A DNA stretch of 51,095 bases from an uncultured Gammaproteobacteria bacterium (lineage in GTDB: Bacteria > Pseudomonadota > Gammaproteobacteria > Arenicellales > UBA868): assembly GCA_913051905.1 (NCBI GenBank), contig CAJXBY010000001.1:1-51095 (forward strand), written 5' to 3'. Below, in pieces: positions 23,824 to 30,963 of this stretch (the stretch's first letter is position 1; the number at the start of each line of letters is the position of its first letter). Below the pieces are notes generated by a model. That model searched no databases. It was not told the DNA's origin and worked only from the letters and a program-made list of their open reading frames with translations. A program made the position numbers and the translations under genes.

Positions 23824-24744
23824 CTAGGCCGAAGCTTCCTCGCCGGGGTCTTCGCCGCGGGGCTCAGCAGGAATCTGGGCAGCCGCCGCCTGGATGGTCT
23901 GAGACAAAGTACGGTCCGGGTCAATGGTCTCAGGACTTTCATCGGCAAACGGGGTTGCCTCCAGTAGCCGGTAGACCGCCGCGGCACCCAGGTGAAAATG
24001 TGGCGTCACGCCTTGGCCCGCAAAGGTGGTCGCGATCTCTTCCATCTCACCGATCCAGCGGTGTGCGTTCGGCGGCAGCCTCGGAATGGAGGACTCCATA
24101 CTTTTAAGCGCATCCGCCTGGCTGTAGGCAAACTCCTCGCGCAGCTCGTCGCTCAGGCCCAGCGATTCGGCTACCGTCAGGAGAGCAACCTGCAGCGTAC
24201 TGGTCCCTTTGGTCAAGGCGGCGTAACACATCTTGATTCCAGAGGCTCTGCCCGTGGTCTCTCCAAGCGACTTCACGGCAATACCTTTTCCATCCAGTGG
24301 CAGCATAGCCTGGGCATGAATCCCGGAGACATAGAAGCGCGGCGGCACACCGGGTCCCGGCGGTCCGCCGATGATCGAACCATCGATGAACTTGCCGCCG
24401 GCCGAATCAATAAGCACCTCAATCATTGCACTTCGAATCGGCGAGATGGCGTTGCAGTCGGCGATGTACGGCGCGGCACCGGTGTTCTTGAGTGCCGCAG
24501 CAAGTTCACGGGCAAACGTTTCGGCGTGGGATGGCACCAGAATAGACAGCACCAGATCAGCCTCGCTGACCACGTCCTCCAGCGTCGGCACTTCTTTAAA
24601 GCCCGCAGCACGTGCCAACGTCTGGGTCCGTTCACTCCGTCCGGCAAGGCTTGTGAGAATCTCTATTCCATGTTCGGCCAGGGCGCGTCCAACCGCATGC
24701 CCCATGTCGCCGGGGCTCAGAATCGCAACTTTTTTCACCGCCAT
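23824..24744 (-). CDS. NAD(P)-binding 6-phosphogluconate dehydrogenase-like protein with DUF1932 domain
   Basis: A 306-residue beta-hydroxyacid dehydrogenase relative. The N-terminal nucleotide motif is LSPGDMGHAVG (the first Gly of GxGxxG is replaced by Ser), followed by DCNAISP and FIDGSIIGGPP, which are the substrate-binding segments. The helical C-terminal part with KMCYAALTKGT carries the catalytic lysine and matches the DUF1932 type. Substrate is unknown. It is the first gene of the minus-strand operon ending at 19015, though the 204-base gap after it may separate it. Confidence 0.85.
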   Translation of the reverse strand: MAVKKVAILSPGDMGHAVGRALAEHGIEILTSLAGRSERTQTLARAAGFKEVPTLEDVVSEADLVLSILVPSHAETFARELAAALKNTGAAPYIADCNAISPIRSAMIEVLIDSAGGKFIDGSIIGGPPGPGVPPRFYVSGIHAQAMLPLDGKGIAVKSLGETTGRASGIKMCYAALTKGTSTLQVALLTVAESLGLSDELREEFAYSQADALKSMESSIPRLPPNAHRWIGEMEEIATTFAGQGVTPHFHLGAAAVYRLLEATPFADESPETIDPDRTLSQTIQAAAAQIPAEPRGEDPGEEASA

Positions 24745-24905
24745 GCTGTTTTCCCGATTTGCCGCAAGGCCAGCCTCTGAGGGTTTTCGAAAAAGCGATG
24801 TCCTTTTGCCGGCAGGCGGGTCTTGGTTCGGACACCATCATACACCATGGTTGCCCTACCAATTCCGGGTGCTCTGAGCCGATTGTAGGACGCTTAAAGA
24901 GCCTT

Positions 24906-24925
24906 GGCTGGAAAATTTGTCAGCC
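24906..24925 (-). terminator. Weak candidate terminator after the cyclase gene
   Basis: An inverted repeat GGCTG...CAGCC with a 10-base AT-rich loop lies 64 bases past the cyclase stop on the minus strand. Only a short T run follows. The stem is five base pairs, so this is a weak call. The rest of the 244-base gap shows nothing else. Confidence 0.22.
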
Positions 24926-24988
24926 GGGTATAAGGCCGCTTTTGTTTTGATCCGTTGGAAAAGCGGTGCTTATTGCTCTTGGGAATGG

Positions 24989-26680
24989 TCACGCACCGGT
25001 GTCGTTGGACGTATATATTTTTACCGGCTTTTGTCTGCCTCGAAGCTCGAACTCACCGAGACTGGTAAACACAACATTCGGGCACAGTTCGACGACATCT
25101 TCGGTGACAATCAGTCGGGCCTGAACTTTCCGCGCGCCATAGCCCTCCACCCTGGAGGCGACATTGACGGCGTCCCCGATCACTGTGTAATTGAAGCGAC
25201 TGGTCGAACCAATGTTTCCTGCCACCACTGCACCGCTGTGGATTCCGACACCGAATTCGCAGGCTTGACCGTCCTGAGACTTCAATGACGCTGTGAGGGC
25301 TTCTGCCGAATCACACATCTTAATTCCACACCGCACCGCATTCAGAGCATGCCGTGGATCTTCGTGGGGCGCACCAAAGATCGCCATGACTGCGTCACCG
25401 ATGTATTTATCCACCACCCCCCCATGTGCCTCGATGATCCGGCTGACTCCAGAGAAGAACTGATTGAGTGCTTCGAGCACAACGCCCGGTGGCTGGGATT
25501 CTGTCAGTCGAGTAAACCCTTTGATGTCACAGAAAAGCACCGTGACCTGACGTTCCTCTCCTCCAAGCTCGACGTTTTCGGCCAGCAGCTTGGTGGCAAT
25601 CTCAGGTGACACCACCTTGCCCAGCAGGTCACGGACGACTTCCTTCTCCGCGAGGCCCCGCACCATATCATTGAACGTTTTGACCAACAGGCCAAGCTCG
25701 TCATTGCGGGTCGCTGGAACCTCGGTTTCATATTCTCCCCGTCCAATGGCCTCCGCTGCTGACGAGAGGTCGCTGATGGGCCCCGTGACGTTCCTTGCAA
25801 TACGCACGATGACGATCGCAAAACCAGCAATGCTTACGATAAATATCAACAGGATGACCTGGGATAGTTTCCGATAAGGTGCCAGCGCAGCATCCAGGGA
25901 GCGCTGCACGAATACATTGATCCGCGGCTCAGCGGTCTCATTCAAAGACAGAAAATAACCAATGTGTGCCGCCTCGGACGACGCGTAGTGCTGCAGCTCT
26001 CCTGTGCCTTCGCTTTGTTGAATAAACCCAATTAGCGCATCCTGCTCGGTATCACTCAGAGTGGACGCAACCAATTGGGCATTCTGCCCGGAATCCCGGA
26101 AAAACGTGATCTCAGAATCCGTCACTGCCGAGAGTTGACTCGCGGTTTGATGATCCGTCCGGAAACCGCTGATGATCCAGGCCTCTATATCCGGCGCCAG
26201 CAGCGGCGTCACGACCAGCTGATACACCGCATCATCGATGACGGCAAAAGCGCTGACCTCCCCGGAATCTTCTTCATAAGCCAGATCCAGAAGTTCTTCC
26301 CGTAGGAACGGTTCTCCATTGAGCGCTGTGGCGTAGGTATTGGACAAAACGATGTTGTCAAGATCACACAAGAACATAAGGTCCGCATTAGCGAGCCTGT
26401 CCTTATGATTTTCCAATGCCGTCTGTATCGTTAAAACATCTTCCGTTGAATAGGCCGCCTTAAAGCCATAGTCTCCGGCGACCAATCGGACATTCTGTTG
26501 CAGATCCTCGACCCGCTGCTGGTGAAGTTTTTCGACAGTATAGAGAGTCGTAGTAAGGGACCGCTCAATGTCGTCGATAACCGTGGCCCGGGTAATCCGA
26601 CCGATCACCAGCAGAACAACGGCCAGGGAGATGATGAGTAGGCCGCCGAACAACAGCGAGAGTCTTGTCCTGAATCTCAC
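24989..26680 (-). CDS. Membrane CACHE-HAMP class IIIb adenylyl cyclase
   Basis: A 563-residue transmembrane sensor cyclase. Helix 1 is at about 8-27, a periplasmic CACHE-type sensor domain spans 28-272, helix 2 is at 273-294, HAMP at about 293-345, and the class III cyclase domain follows. Catalytic residues: metal ligands Asp385 (LFCDIKGFT) and Asp429 (KYIGDAVMAIFG), Asn506 and Arg510 (DAVNVASR). The purine-selecting pair is Lys425 and Thr499, the Lys/Thr combination of class IIIb adenylyl cyclases, so the product is predicted to be cAMP. Start is GTG at 26680. It lies 48 bases downstream of the cupredoxin-like gene. Confidence 0.92.
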   Translation of the reverse strand: MRFRTRLSLLFGGLLIISLAVVLLVIGRITRATVIDDIERSLTTTLYTVEKLHQQRVEDLQQNVRLVAGDYGFKAAYSTEDVLTIQTALENHKDRLANADLMFLCDLDNIVLSNTYATALNGEPFLREELLDLAYEEDSGEVSAFAVIDDAVYQLVVTPLLAPDIEAWIISGFRTDHQTASQLSAVTDSEITFFRDSGQNAQLVASTLSDTEQDALIGFIQQSEGTGELQHYASSEAAHIGYFLSLNETAEPRINVFVQRSLDAALAPYRKLSQVILLIFIVSIAGFAIVIVRIARNVTGPISDLSSAAEAIGRGEYETEVPATRNDELGLLVKTFNDMVRGLAEKEVVRDLLGKVVSPEIATKLLAENVELGGEERQVTVLFCDIKGFTRLTESQPPGVVLEALNQFFSGVSRIIEAHGGVVDKYIGDAVMAIFGAPHEDPRHALNAVRCGIKMCDSAEALTASLKSQDGQACEFGVGIHSGAVVAGNIGSTSRFNYTVIGDAVNVASRVEGYGARKVQARLIVTEDVVELCPNVVFTSLGEFELRGRQKPVKIYTSNDTGA

Positions 26681-26728
26681 CGGACTCAGCAGCGCGTTCC
26701 GAGGTCTCTGAAACGTGGGACCTGACTA

Positions 26729-27400
26729 TCAGTAGTTGGCGCCACCATAGCCCGAGTCACTGCTCTCGGTCTGCTTGCGCTTGCGAATCTTCTTTCTGAG
26801 GGATACCTGTACAGTGGTTTTGAGCGCCTGTCCGTCCGCCAGATCAATCTTCCGGGTGACCACCCGCTTGGTGTTGCGCATTCTGGGATTCCAGACCCTT
26901 AATTGGTAGGACCCTGCTGGAATCCCGACGAAGGTGACGATGCCGGACGCATCTGTCGTCGCAATCGTCTGACTCTGGCTGATATAGACGTAAGCGAGCA
27001 TCCAGTCATGAATGTTACAGCCCAGTTTGACGATTCCTGCCGCATCGAAGACAACATCCTTCGGAGGCTTGCCTTTATATAAGGGCAGATCGAACTTGTT
27101 TCCTTTTGACACCGAATAAACGTGATGACTGTAGGCATCACTGTTGTTCAGCTGGACAGCAGAACCCTTTGGGATGATCGACAGAAGCGGATCAAACTCA
27201 CGCTTAATCTGGTTGATGACAACCGGCCCGCTTGCGGCTGTCTCGAGATTTTCCCCGACCAGTTCCACAATGGAGCCTTCTGTCGACAGCTGTTTCTTGT
27301 CCTCGACGGCCACAGTCAACTCCGAAGCGCTGGCGTGGCCTACCGGACAGACTATGGCCAGAAGGAGGAGAAAAGACGAAAAACCAGACAGTGTTGGCAT
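26729..27400 (-). CDS. Exported cupredoxin-like copper protein ('methylamine utilization'-type family)
   Basis: The start at 27400 has a GAGGA box; the frame is open to 27451. The 223-residue product has a signal peptide (MPTLSGFSSFLLLLAIVCPVGHASA) and is periplasmic. A cupredoxin domain carries a type 1-like copper ligand set: His92/His93 (SDAYSHHVYS), Cys128, His131 and Met134 (LGCNIHDWM). A carboxypeptidase-regulatory-like beta sandwich follows (ATTDASGIVTFVGIPAGSYQLRVW), and the tail is basic. Related proteins are often annotated as methylamine utilization proteins, but no methylamine dehydrogenase gene is here. It lies just upstream of the cyclase and probably acts with its sensor domain (inference). 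Confidence 0.87.
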   Translation of the reverse strand: MPTLSGFSSFLLLLAIVCPVGHASASELTVAVEDKKQLSTEGSIVELVGENLETAASGPVVINQIKREFDPLLSIIPKGSAVQLNNSDAYSHHVYSVSKGNKFDLPLYKGKPPKDVVFDAAGIVKLGCNIHDWMLAYVYISQSQTIATTDASGIVTFVGIPAGSYQLRVWNPRMRNTKRVVTRKIDLADGQALKTTVQVSLRKKIRKRKQTESSDSGYGGANY

Positions 27401-27503
27401 GGGCGGTCCTCTACGTGGGGTTATACAGAGGAGACAACGGGTTTTATTCACCGCTCAATTCTATAGAAAGATCCCGCATGACGGATTGGACGCCTCAAGA
27501 CTG

Positions 27504-27585
27504 CCGAAAGCGTACCTGCCTGTAGTCTTTCGGGCTCGAGGGCAAACACCGACTCATCCTGTACCGGCCACCGTATACCGGTGGC
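27504..27585 (-). other. Structured intercistronic region with two hairpins
   Basis: The 210 bases between the 33-codon gene and the cupredoxin gene hold two inverted repeats: GCCACCG-TATAC-CGGTGGC at 27567-27585 and CCGAAAG...CTTTCGG at 27504-27533 with a 16-base loop. Neither is followed by a T run, so they are more likely mRNA structure or regulatory sites than terminators. No known riboswitch class is recognised. Confidence 0.4.
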
Positions 27586-27610
27586 TTCAAACCGCTTGTG
27601 AACGGTGCTT

Positions 27611-27712
27611 TTAACCGTTGACCAGGGGTCCACCGAAGAGCAGGAAAAGAACGATTGCAATGACGCCGACAGCGACCCAGAAGTTCTCATTTTTCAGGAT
27701 AGGTTGACCCAT
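27611..27712 (-). CDS. 33-residue single-helix membrane peptide
   Basis: A short gene starting at the ATG at 27712, with an AGGGG site 6 bases upstream, and ending in TAA at 27611. The product MGQPILKNENFWVAVGVIAIVLFLLFGG plus PLVNG (33 residues) has a polar N-terminus with one lysine, one aromatic-capped hydrophobic helix (about 11-28) and a short polar tail: the pattern of a real bacterial membrane micropeptide. It is first in line with the cupredoxin and cyclase genes. I recognise no family. It could be a subunit or regulator of the membrane cyclase or a separate small protein. Confidence 0.6.
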   Translation of the reverse strand: MGQPILKNENFWVAVGVIAIVLFLLFGGPLVNG

Positions 27713-27728
27713 GGGCTACCCCTGATAT

Positions 27729-27740
27729 TGGCTCAAGCCA
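27729..27740. promoter_or_regulatory. Small palindrome upstream of the micropeptide gene
   Basis: TGGCT-CA-AGCCA, a 5-base inverted repeat, lies 16 bases upstream of the micropeptide ATG. It could be an operator or an mRNA hairpin covering the ribosome binding site region. The remainder of the gap to 27871 shows no convincing -35/-10 pair. Confidence 0.2.
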
Positions 27741-27871
27741 GACCAATACCCTAACACACTTAGGCGGATGAAAACGCTGCAGTCAGTCGGCCTCTGGGCC
27801 CTTTGAAATGACCTACAGGAAGCGTAATTCTTCAGGCAAGTCTCGCCAATCGAGTCGATCCTGACTAGGAC

Positions 27872-28624
27872 TCAGGTCTCGGCACCGCCGTTGCAGGCGA
27901 TCATCTGCCCGGTCACGAAGCCCCCACCGTCTGACACCAGGTGCGCACACAACGAGGCGATGTGATCGGGTTCACCCAGATGCCCCAGGGGAATGCGTCC
28001 GACCTGGTCTTGGATATGCTGCGCCAGCTCTGCATCGTCGTGCTCCGAGCGGATCGGGCCCGGTGAGATGGCGTTAACGGTAATCCCGCTGGGTCCGAAC
28101 TCCTTAGCCAGTGCCTTGGTCAGACCCCAGAGGCCGTGCTTGGCGACTGACACCGGTACCCGCCCCTTGTAACCGTGTATGGCATTCATACCGGTCAGGT
28201 TGATGATCCGTCCCCAGCCATTGTCGATCATCCCGGGCAGCACTTCGTGGCAGGTATAGAACGCTGCGTTCAGATCGACGTCCAGCACCCGGTGCCAGTC
28301 CTCATCGGTGGTCTTCAGAAAAGGCTTGAGTGGCCGGATCGCCGCGTTGTTGACCAGCACGTCAATACGGCCGAAACCTGTGGCCCCGGCCCGGCAGATC
28401 TCACGGGCCGCCTGGTGATCCCCGACATCGCCCATTGCGACCAGCGCCTGGGCACCCAGATCCTCTACCTCGCCGGCAACCGACTCACATGCCGCAAGGT
28501 TCGTAGAACCATTGACCACAACATTGCAGCCCTGCCGGGCGAGGGCCAGGGCTATCGCCCGGCCGATATTCCGTCCGCTGCCGGTCACGAGCGCTGTGCG
28601 GATGATTGTGTCGGCTTTCGTCAT
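27872..28624 (-). CDS. SDR-family protein lacking the catalytic tyrosine
   Basis: About 250 residues from the ATG at 28624; an ATG three codons upstream (28633) is equally possible. The nucleotide motif TGSGRNIG and NNAA are intact and the C-terminus (LVSDGGGFVTGQMIACNGG) is standard. However, where the YxxxK motif is expected, the sequence is GRVPVSVAKHG: Val158 stands in place of the tyrosine, with Lys162 kept, and Thr144 replaces the catalytic serine. The GTG codon for Val158 is unambiguous in the DNA. It may use another acid, or be a non-classical enzyme. It is divergent from the 2-hydroxyacid dehydrogenase. Confidence 0.87.
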   Translation of the reverse strand: MTKADTIIRTALVTGSGRNIGRAIALALARQGCNVVVNGSTNLAACESVAGEVEDLGAQALVAMGDVGDHQAAREICRAGATGFGRIDVLVNNAAIRPLKPFLKTTDEDWHRVLDVDLNAAFYTCHEVLPGMIDNGWGRIINLTGMNAIHGYKGRVPVSVAKHGLWGLTKALAKEFGPSGITVNAISPGPIRSEHDDAELAQHIQDQVGRIPLGHLGEPDHIASLCAHLVSDGGGFVTGQMIACNGGAET

Positions 28625-28740
28625 TCGGTGCATTCTACCGCCGATTCTGGAGGCTGTGCCGGCTTGCAGGCTCGGGCGACACAAGCCATCATAAGCAAAC
28701 CAAACCGAATCACGCCAACACCGTACTAACGGAATCTCGC

Positions 28741-29715
28741 ATGAGTGTTTTCCCGGACCAGTCACAGACGCACATCCTGTTCTCTCACACCGCCTACCAG
28801 ATGGCAGAGTGTTTCGCCCAGCTCGGCACCGGTCTCAGTCACGAACAGGCCTGGACCCACGAAGAGACGCTTGCCCGACTGCCGCAGGCCGATGTATTGG
28901 TGATCTCCGGTTTCTGGGACGATGTGTTCCTGGAACACTGCCCACGTCTTCGTTACATTCAGTCTATCGGTGCCGGCTACGACCAGTTTCCTCTGGAGCA
29001 ACTGCGTGAGCGGGACATCTTGCTGGCCAACGCCACCGGTGTGAATGCCGATGCGGTCAGTCAGCACGCGATGGGACTTGTGCTTGGCCTCATCCGCCAG
29101 CTCCACTCCGGGCGCGACAATCAGCGCAGACGTTTCTGGCGCAGCATGATCTCGAACATACCGGACCGCGAGGACGATCTGGTCGGGCATACCCTGCTGA
29201 TCATCGGTCTGGGTGCAATCGGTGAACGTCTGGCACGGCTCGCGAAGGCCTTCGGTATGACGGTGATCGGGGTCAAACGCGATGCGGCGACTCACCAGGG
29301 CCAGGCCGACGAGGTCCATACACCTACAGAACTTTCGTCTCTTCTGGCGCGGGCCGACTTCGTTGCGCTGTGCTGTCCGCTGACGGCCGACACCCGCCGG
29401 ATCATCGACGCCGCAGCGCTCCGAGCCATGAAACCATCGGCTTACCTCATCAACGTCGCGCGGGGCGGCTGCGTCCACGAGCCGGCTCTGCTCGACGCCC
29501 TGTCCGGCGACTGGATCGCCGGAGCTGCCATAGACCACTTTGACGATGAGCCGCTGCCCGAGTCATCACCGTTCTGGTCGCTGGACAACCTGATCATCAC
29601 GCCGCATACCGGCGGCGAAACGCGCAAATACGAGAACAACGTCATCGAGATTCTGAGGGAAAACCTCGCCCGTCTGTGGTCAGGCAATACCGGCCTTAGA
29701 AATCAGATCGTCTGA
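28741..29715 (+). CDS. D-isomer-specific 2-hydroxyacid dehydrogenase
   Basis: A 324-residue NAD-dependent dehydrogenase. The Rossmann motif is IGLGAIGERLARLAKAFGM (156 onward); catalytic Arg241 (INVARGG), Glu270 (FDDEPLP) and His289 (TPHTGGE) are in place. It interconverts 2-oxo acids and D-2-hydroxy acids. The start at 28741 is chosen because earlier in-frame codons overlap the divergent SDR gene. Family members include glyoxylate/hydroxypyruvate reductases, phosphoglycerate dehydrogenase and (S)-sulfolactate dehydrogenase SlcC; the sequence alone does not decide. Confidence 0.92.
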   Translation: MSVFPDQSQTHILFSHTAYQMAECFAQLGTGLSHEQAWTHEETLARLPQADVLVISGFWDDVFLEHCPRLRYIQSIGAGYDQFPLEQLRERDILLANATGVNADAVSQHAMGLVLGLIRQLHSGRDNQRRRFWRSMISNIPDREDDLVGHTLLIIGLGAIGERLARLAKAFGMTVIGVKRDAATHQGQADEVHTPTELSSLLARADFVALCCPLTADTRRIIDAAALRAMKPSAYLINVARGGCVHEPALLDALSGDWIAGAAIDHFDDEPLPESSPFWSLDNLIITPHTGGETRKYENNVIEILRENLARLWSGNTGLRNQIV

Positions 29716-29772
29716 TTGATTGACAATCGTTTAGGATAAGATAAGTCGGACACTTCCAGCCCCTAACCTGAT

Positions 29773-30879
29773 ATGGAACTCGGCCTTTTCGCTCAACCGG
29801 TGCACCGCCCAGAGAAAACCTGGGCCACGGCCCTTGCCGAAGACCGGGAAGCGGTGATTCTTGCCGATCGCCTCGGGTTTTCCGAGGTCTGGATCGGTGA
29901 ACATTATTCGACCAAGGCAGAACAGATCCCTTCGCCGCTGATGTTCATGGCGACGCTGCTCGCCGATGCCCCGTCAATCCGCTTCGCCACGGGCGTCATC
30001 AACCTGCCCTACCATAACCCGGTCATCGTGGCAGCCGAGGTGGCCCAGTTCGATCAGCTGAGTGGTGGTCGCCTGATTCTCGGTATCGGACCGGGTGGTC
30101 TGATGAGCGACGCTGAACTTTTCGGCGACAAGGATATGCCGGCCCGTTACGGCATCACCCTGGAGGCCCTTGATCTGATGACCAGGCTATGGTCCGAATC
30201 AGCGCCACTTACCCATCATGGTGAGCACTTTGACTACTCACTGGATCGCCGGGTCTGGCTCAGCCACGGTGTCGGCGAGATGGCCAGACCCCTGCAGCAA
30301 CCGCACCCACCCATCGCACTGGCCATGGTCGGACCCGGTGGCCTGACCGCCGAGACCATTGCGGCTCGGGATTTCATTCCGATATCGGCCAACTTCGTGC
30401 CGGTAGAGAATCTCTTTGCCCAGTGGCAGGCCTACTCCGCGACCCGTCAGAAACTCGGCAGACCTGCCGACCGGATGATCTGGCGGGTCTGCCGCAACAT
30501 TCTGGTGACCGATTCCGACGCCAGGGCTGAGGACATTCTCGCCGACCCGGATGGCGTGTTCGCTTATTACTACCGCTACATTCGGGGGGTCCGCCAGATC
30601 GAGGATTTCAAGGATCGGCAGCACGAACCGCTGAGTGTTCTGAACGAAATCGTCGAAGTCCCCCAGGCACTGGAGGACTGCGTCATCGCAGGAAGCGCCG
30701 ATACCGTACTTGAACGCCTGATCGCCATGACCGACCTACTCGGGCGTTTCGGCACACTGGTCATGGTAGCCCACGACTGGGACGACAGCGATCTGTGGCC
30801 AAACTCGATGCGGCATCTGAGAAACGACATCATGCCGCGACTTTCCCAGCACGCCGATCAGTTACCGTCTCTGGACTGA
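29773..30879 (+). CDS. LLM-class flavin-dependent monooxygenase (luciferase-like)
   Basis: A 368-residue TIM-barrel protein of the bacterial luciferase family. Landmarks are the N-terminal MELGLF strand, SEVWIGEHYSTKAEQIPSPLMF, RFATGVINLPYHNPVIVAAEVAQFDQLSGGR (quoted in part) and LGIGPGGL. These enzymes use reduced FMN or F420 to oxidise alkanesulfonates, nitrilotriacetate, hydrocarbons or ketones, or to reduce substrates with F420. No flavin reductase gene is adjacent. It follows the 2-hydroxyacid dehydrogenase by 57 bases; a TTGACA there lacks a good -10. Confidence 0.9.
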   Translation: MELGLFAQPVHRPEKTWATALAEDREAVILADRLGFSEVWIGEHYSTKAEQIPSPLMFMATLLADAPSIRFATGVINLPYHNPVIVAAEVAQFDQLSGGRLILGIGPGGLMSDAELFGDKDMPARYGITLEALDLMTRLWSESAPLTHHGEHFDYSLDRRVWLSHGVGEMARPLQQPHPPIALAMVGPGGLTAETIAARDFIPISANFVPVENLFAQWQAYSATRQKLGRPADRMIWRVCRNILVTDSDARAEDILADPDGVFAYYYRYIRGVRQIEDFKDRQHEPLSVLNEIVEVPQALEDCVIAGSADTVLERLIAMTDLLGRFGTLVMVAHDWDDSDLWPNSMRHLRNDIMPRLSQHADQLPSLD

Positions 30880-30935
30880 CCCGGCGCACCCTAAACGCAT
30901 AGAATCTGGCTTGTACCAACGAAACAAGTTCTATG
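30876..30935 (+). promoter_or_regulatory. Candidate promoter and bulged hairpin before the glyoxalase II-like gene
   Basis: CTGACC (30876) and TAGAAT (30900) are separated by 18 bases and form a plausible sigma-70 pair. Overlapping its start region, CATAGAA (30898-30904) pairs with TTCTATG (30929-30935) and inner CTTGT pairs with ACAAG, giving a 12-base-pair bulged hairpin at 30898-30935. No T run follows, so an operator or leader hairpin is likelier than a terminator. Confidence 0.3.
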
Positions 30936-30963
30936 ATGCCCGTTCTAAACCGAGGACCCTACC

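Noticed and set aside
26729..27400. Methylamine dehydrogenase system
   Set aside because: Homologues are often labelled methylamine utilization proteins, but no mau structural or maturation genes are present; the label is not evidence of function.
27448..27690. 80-codon minus-strand open frame overlapping the micropeptide gene
   Set aside because: It starts inside the micropeptide gene in another frame, has no ribosome binding site and its product shows no protein-like pattern; the micropeptide frame has both.
29720..29745. TTGACA promoter before the LLM gene
   Set aside because: The -35 is perfect but the sequence 16-18 bases on (TAAGTC region) is a poor -10, so it is not listed as a feature.
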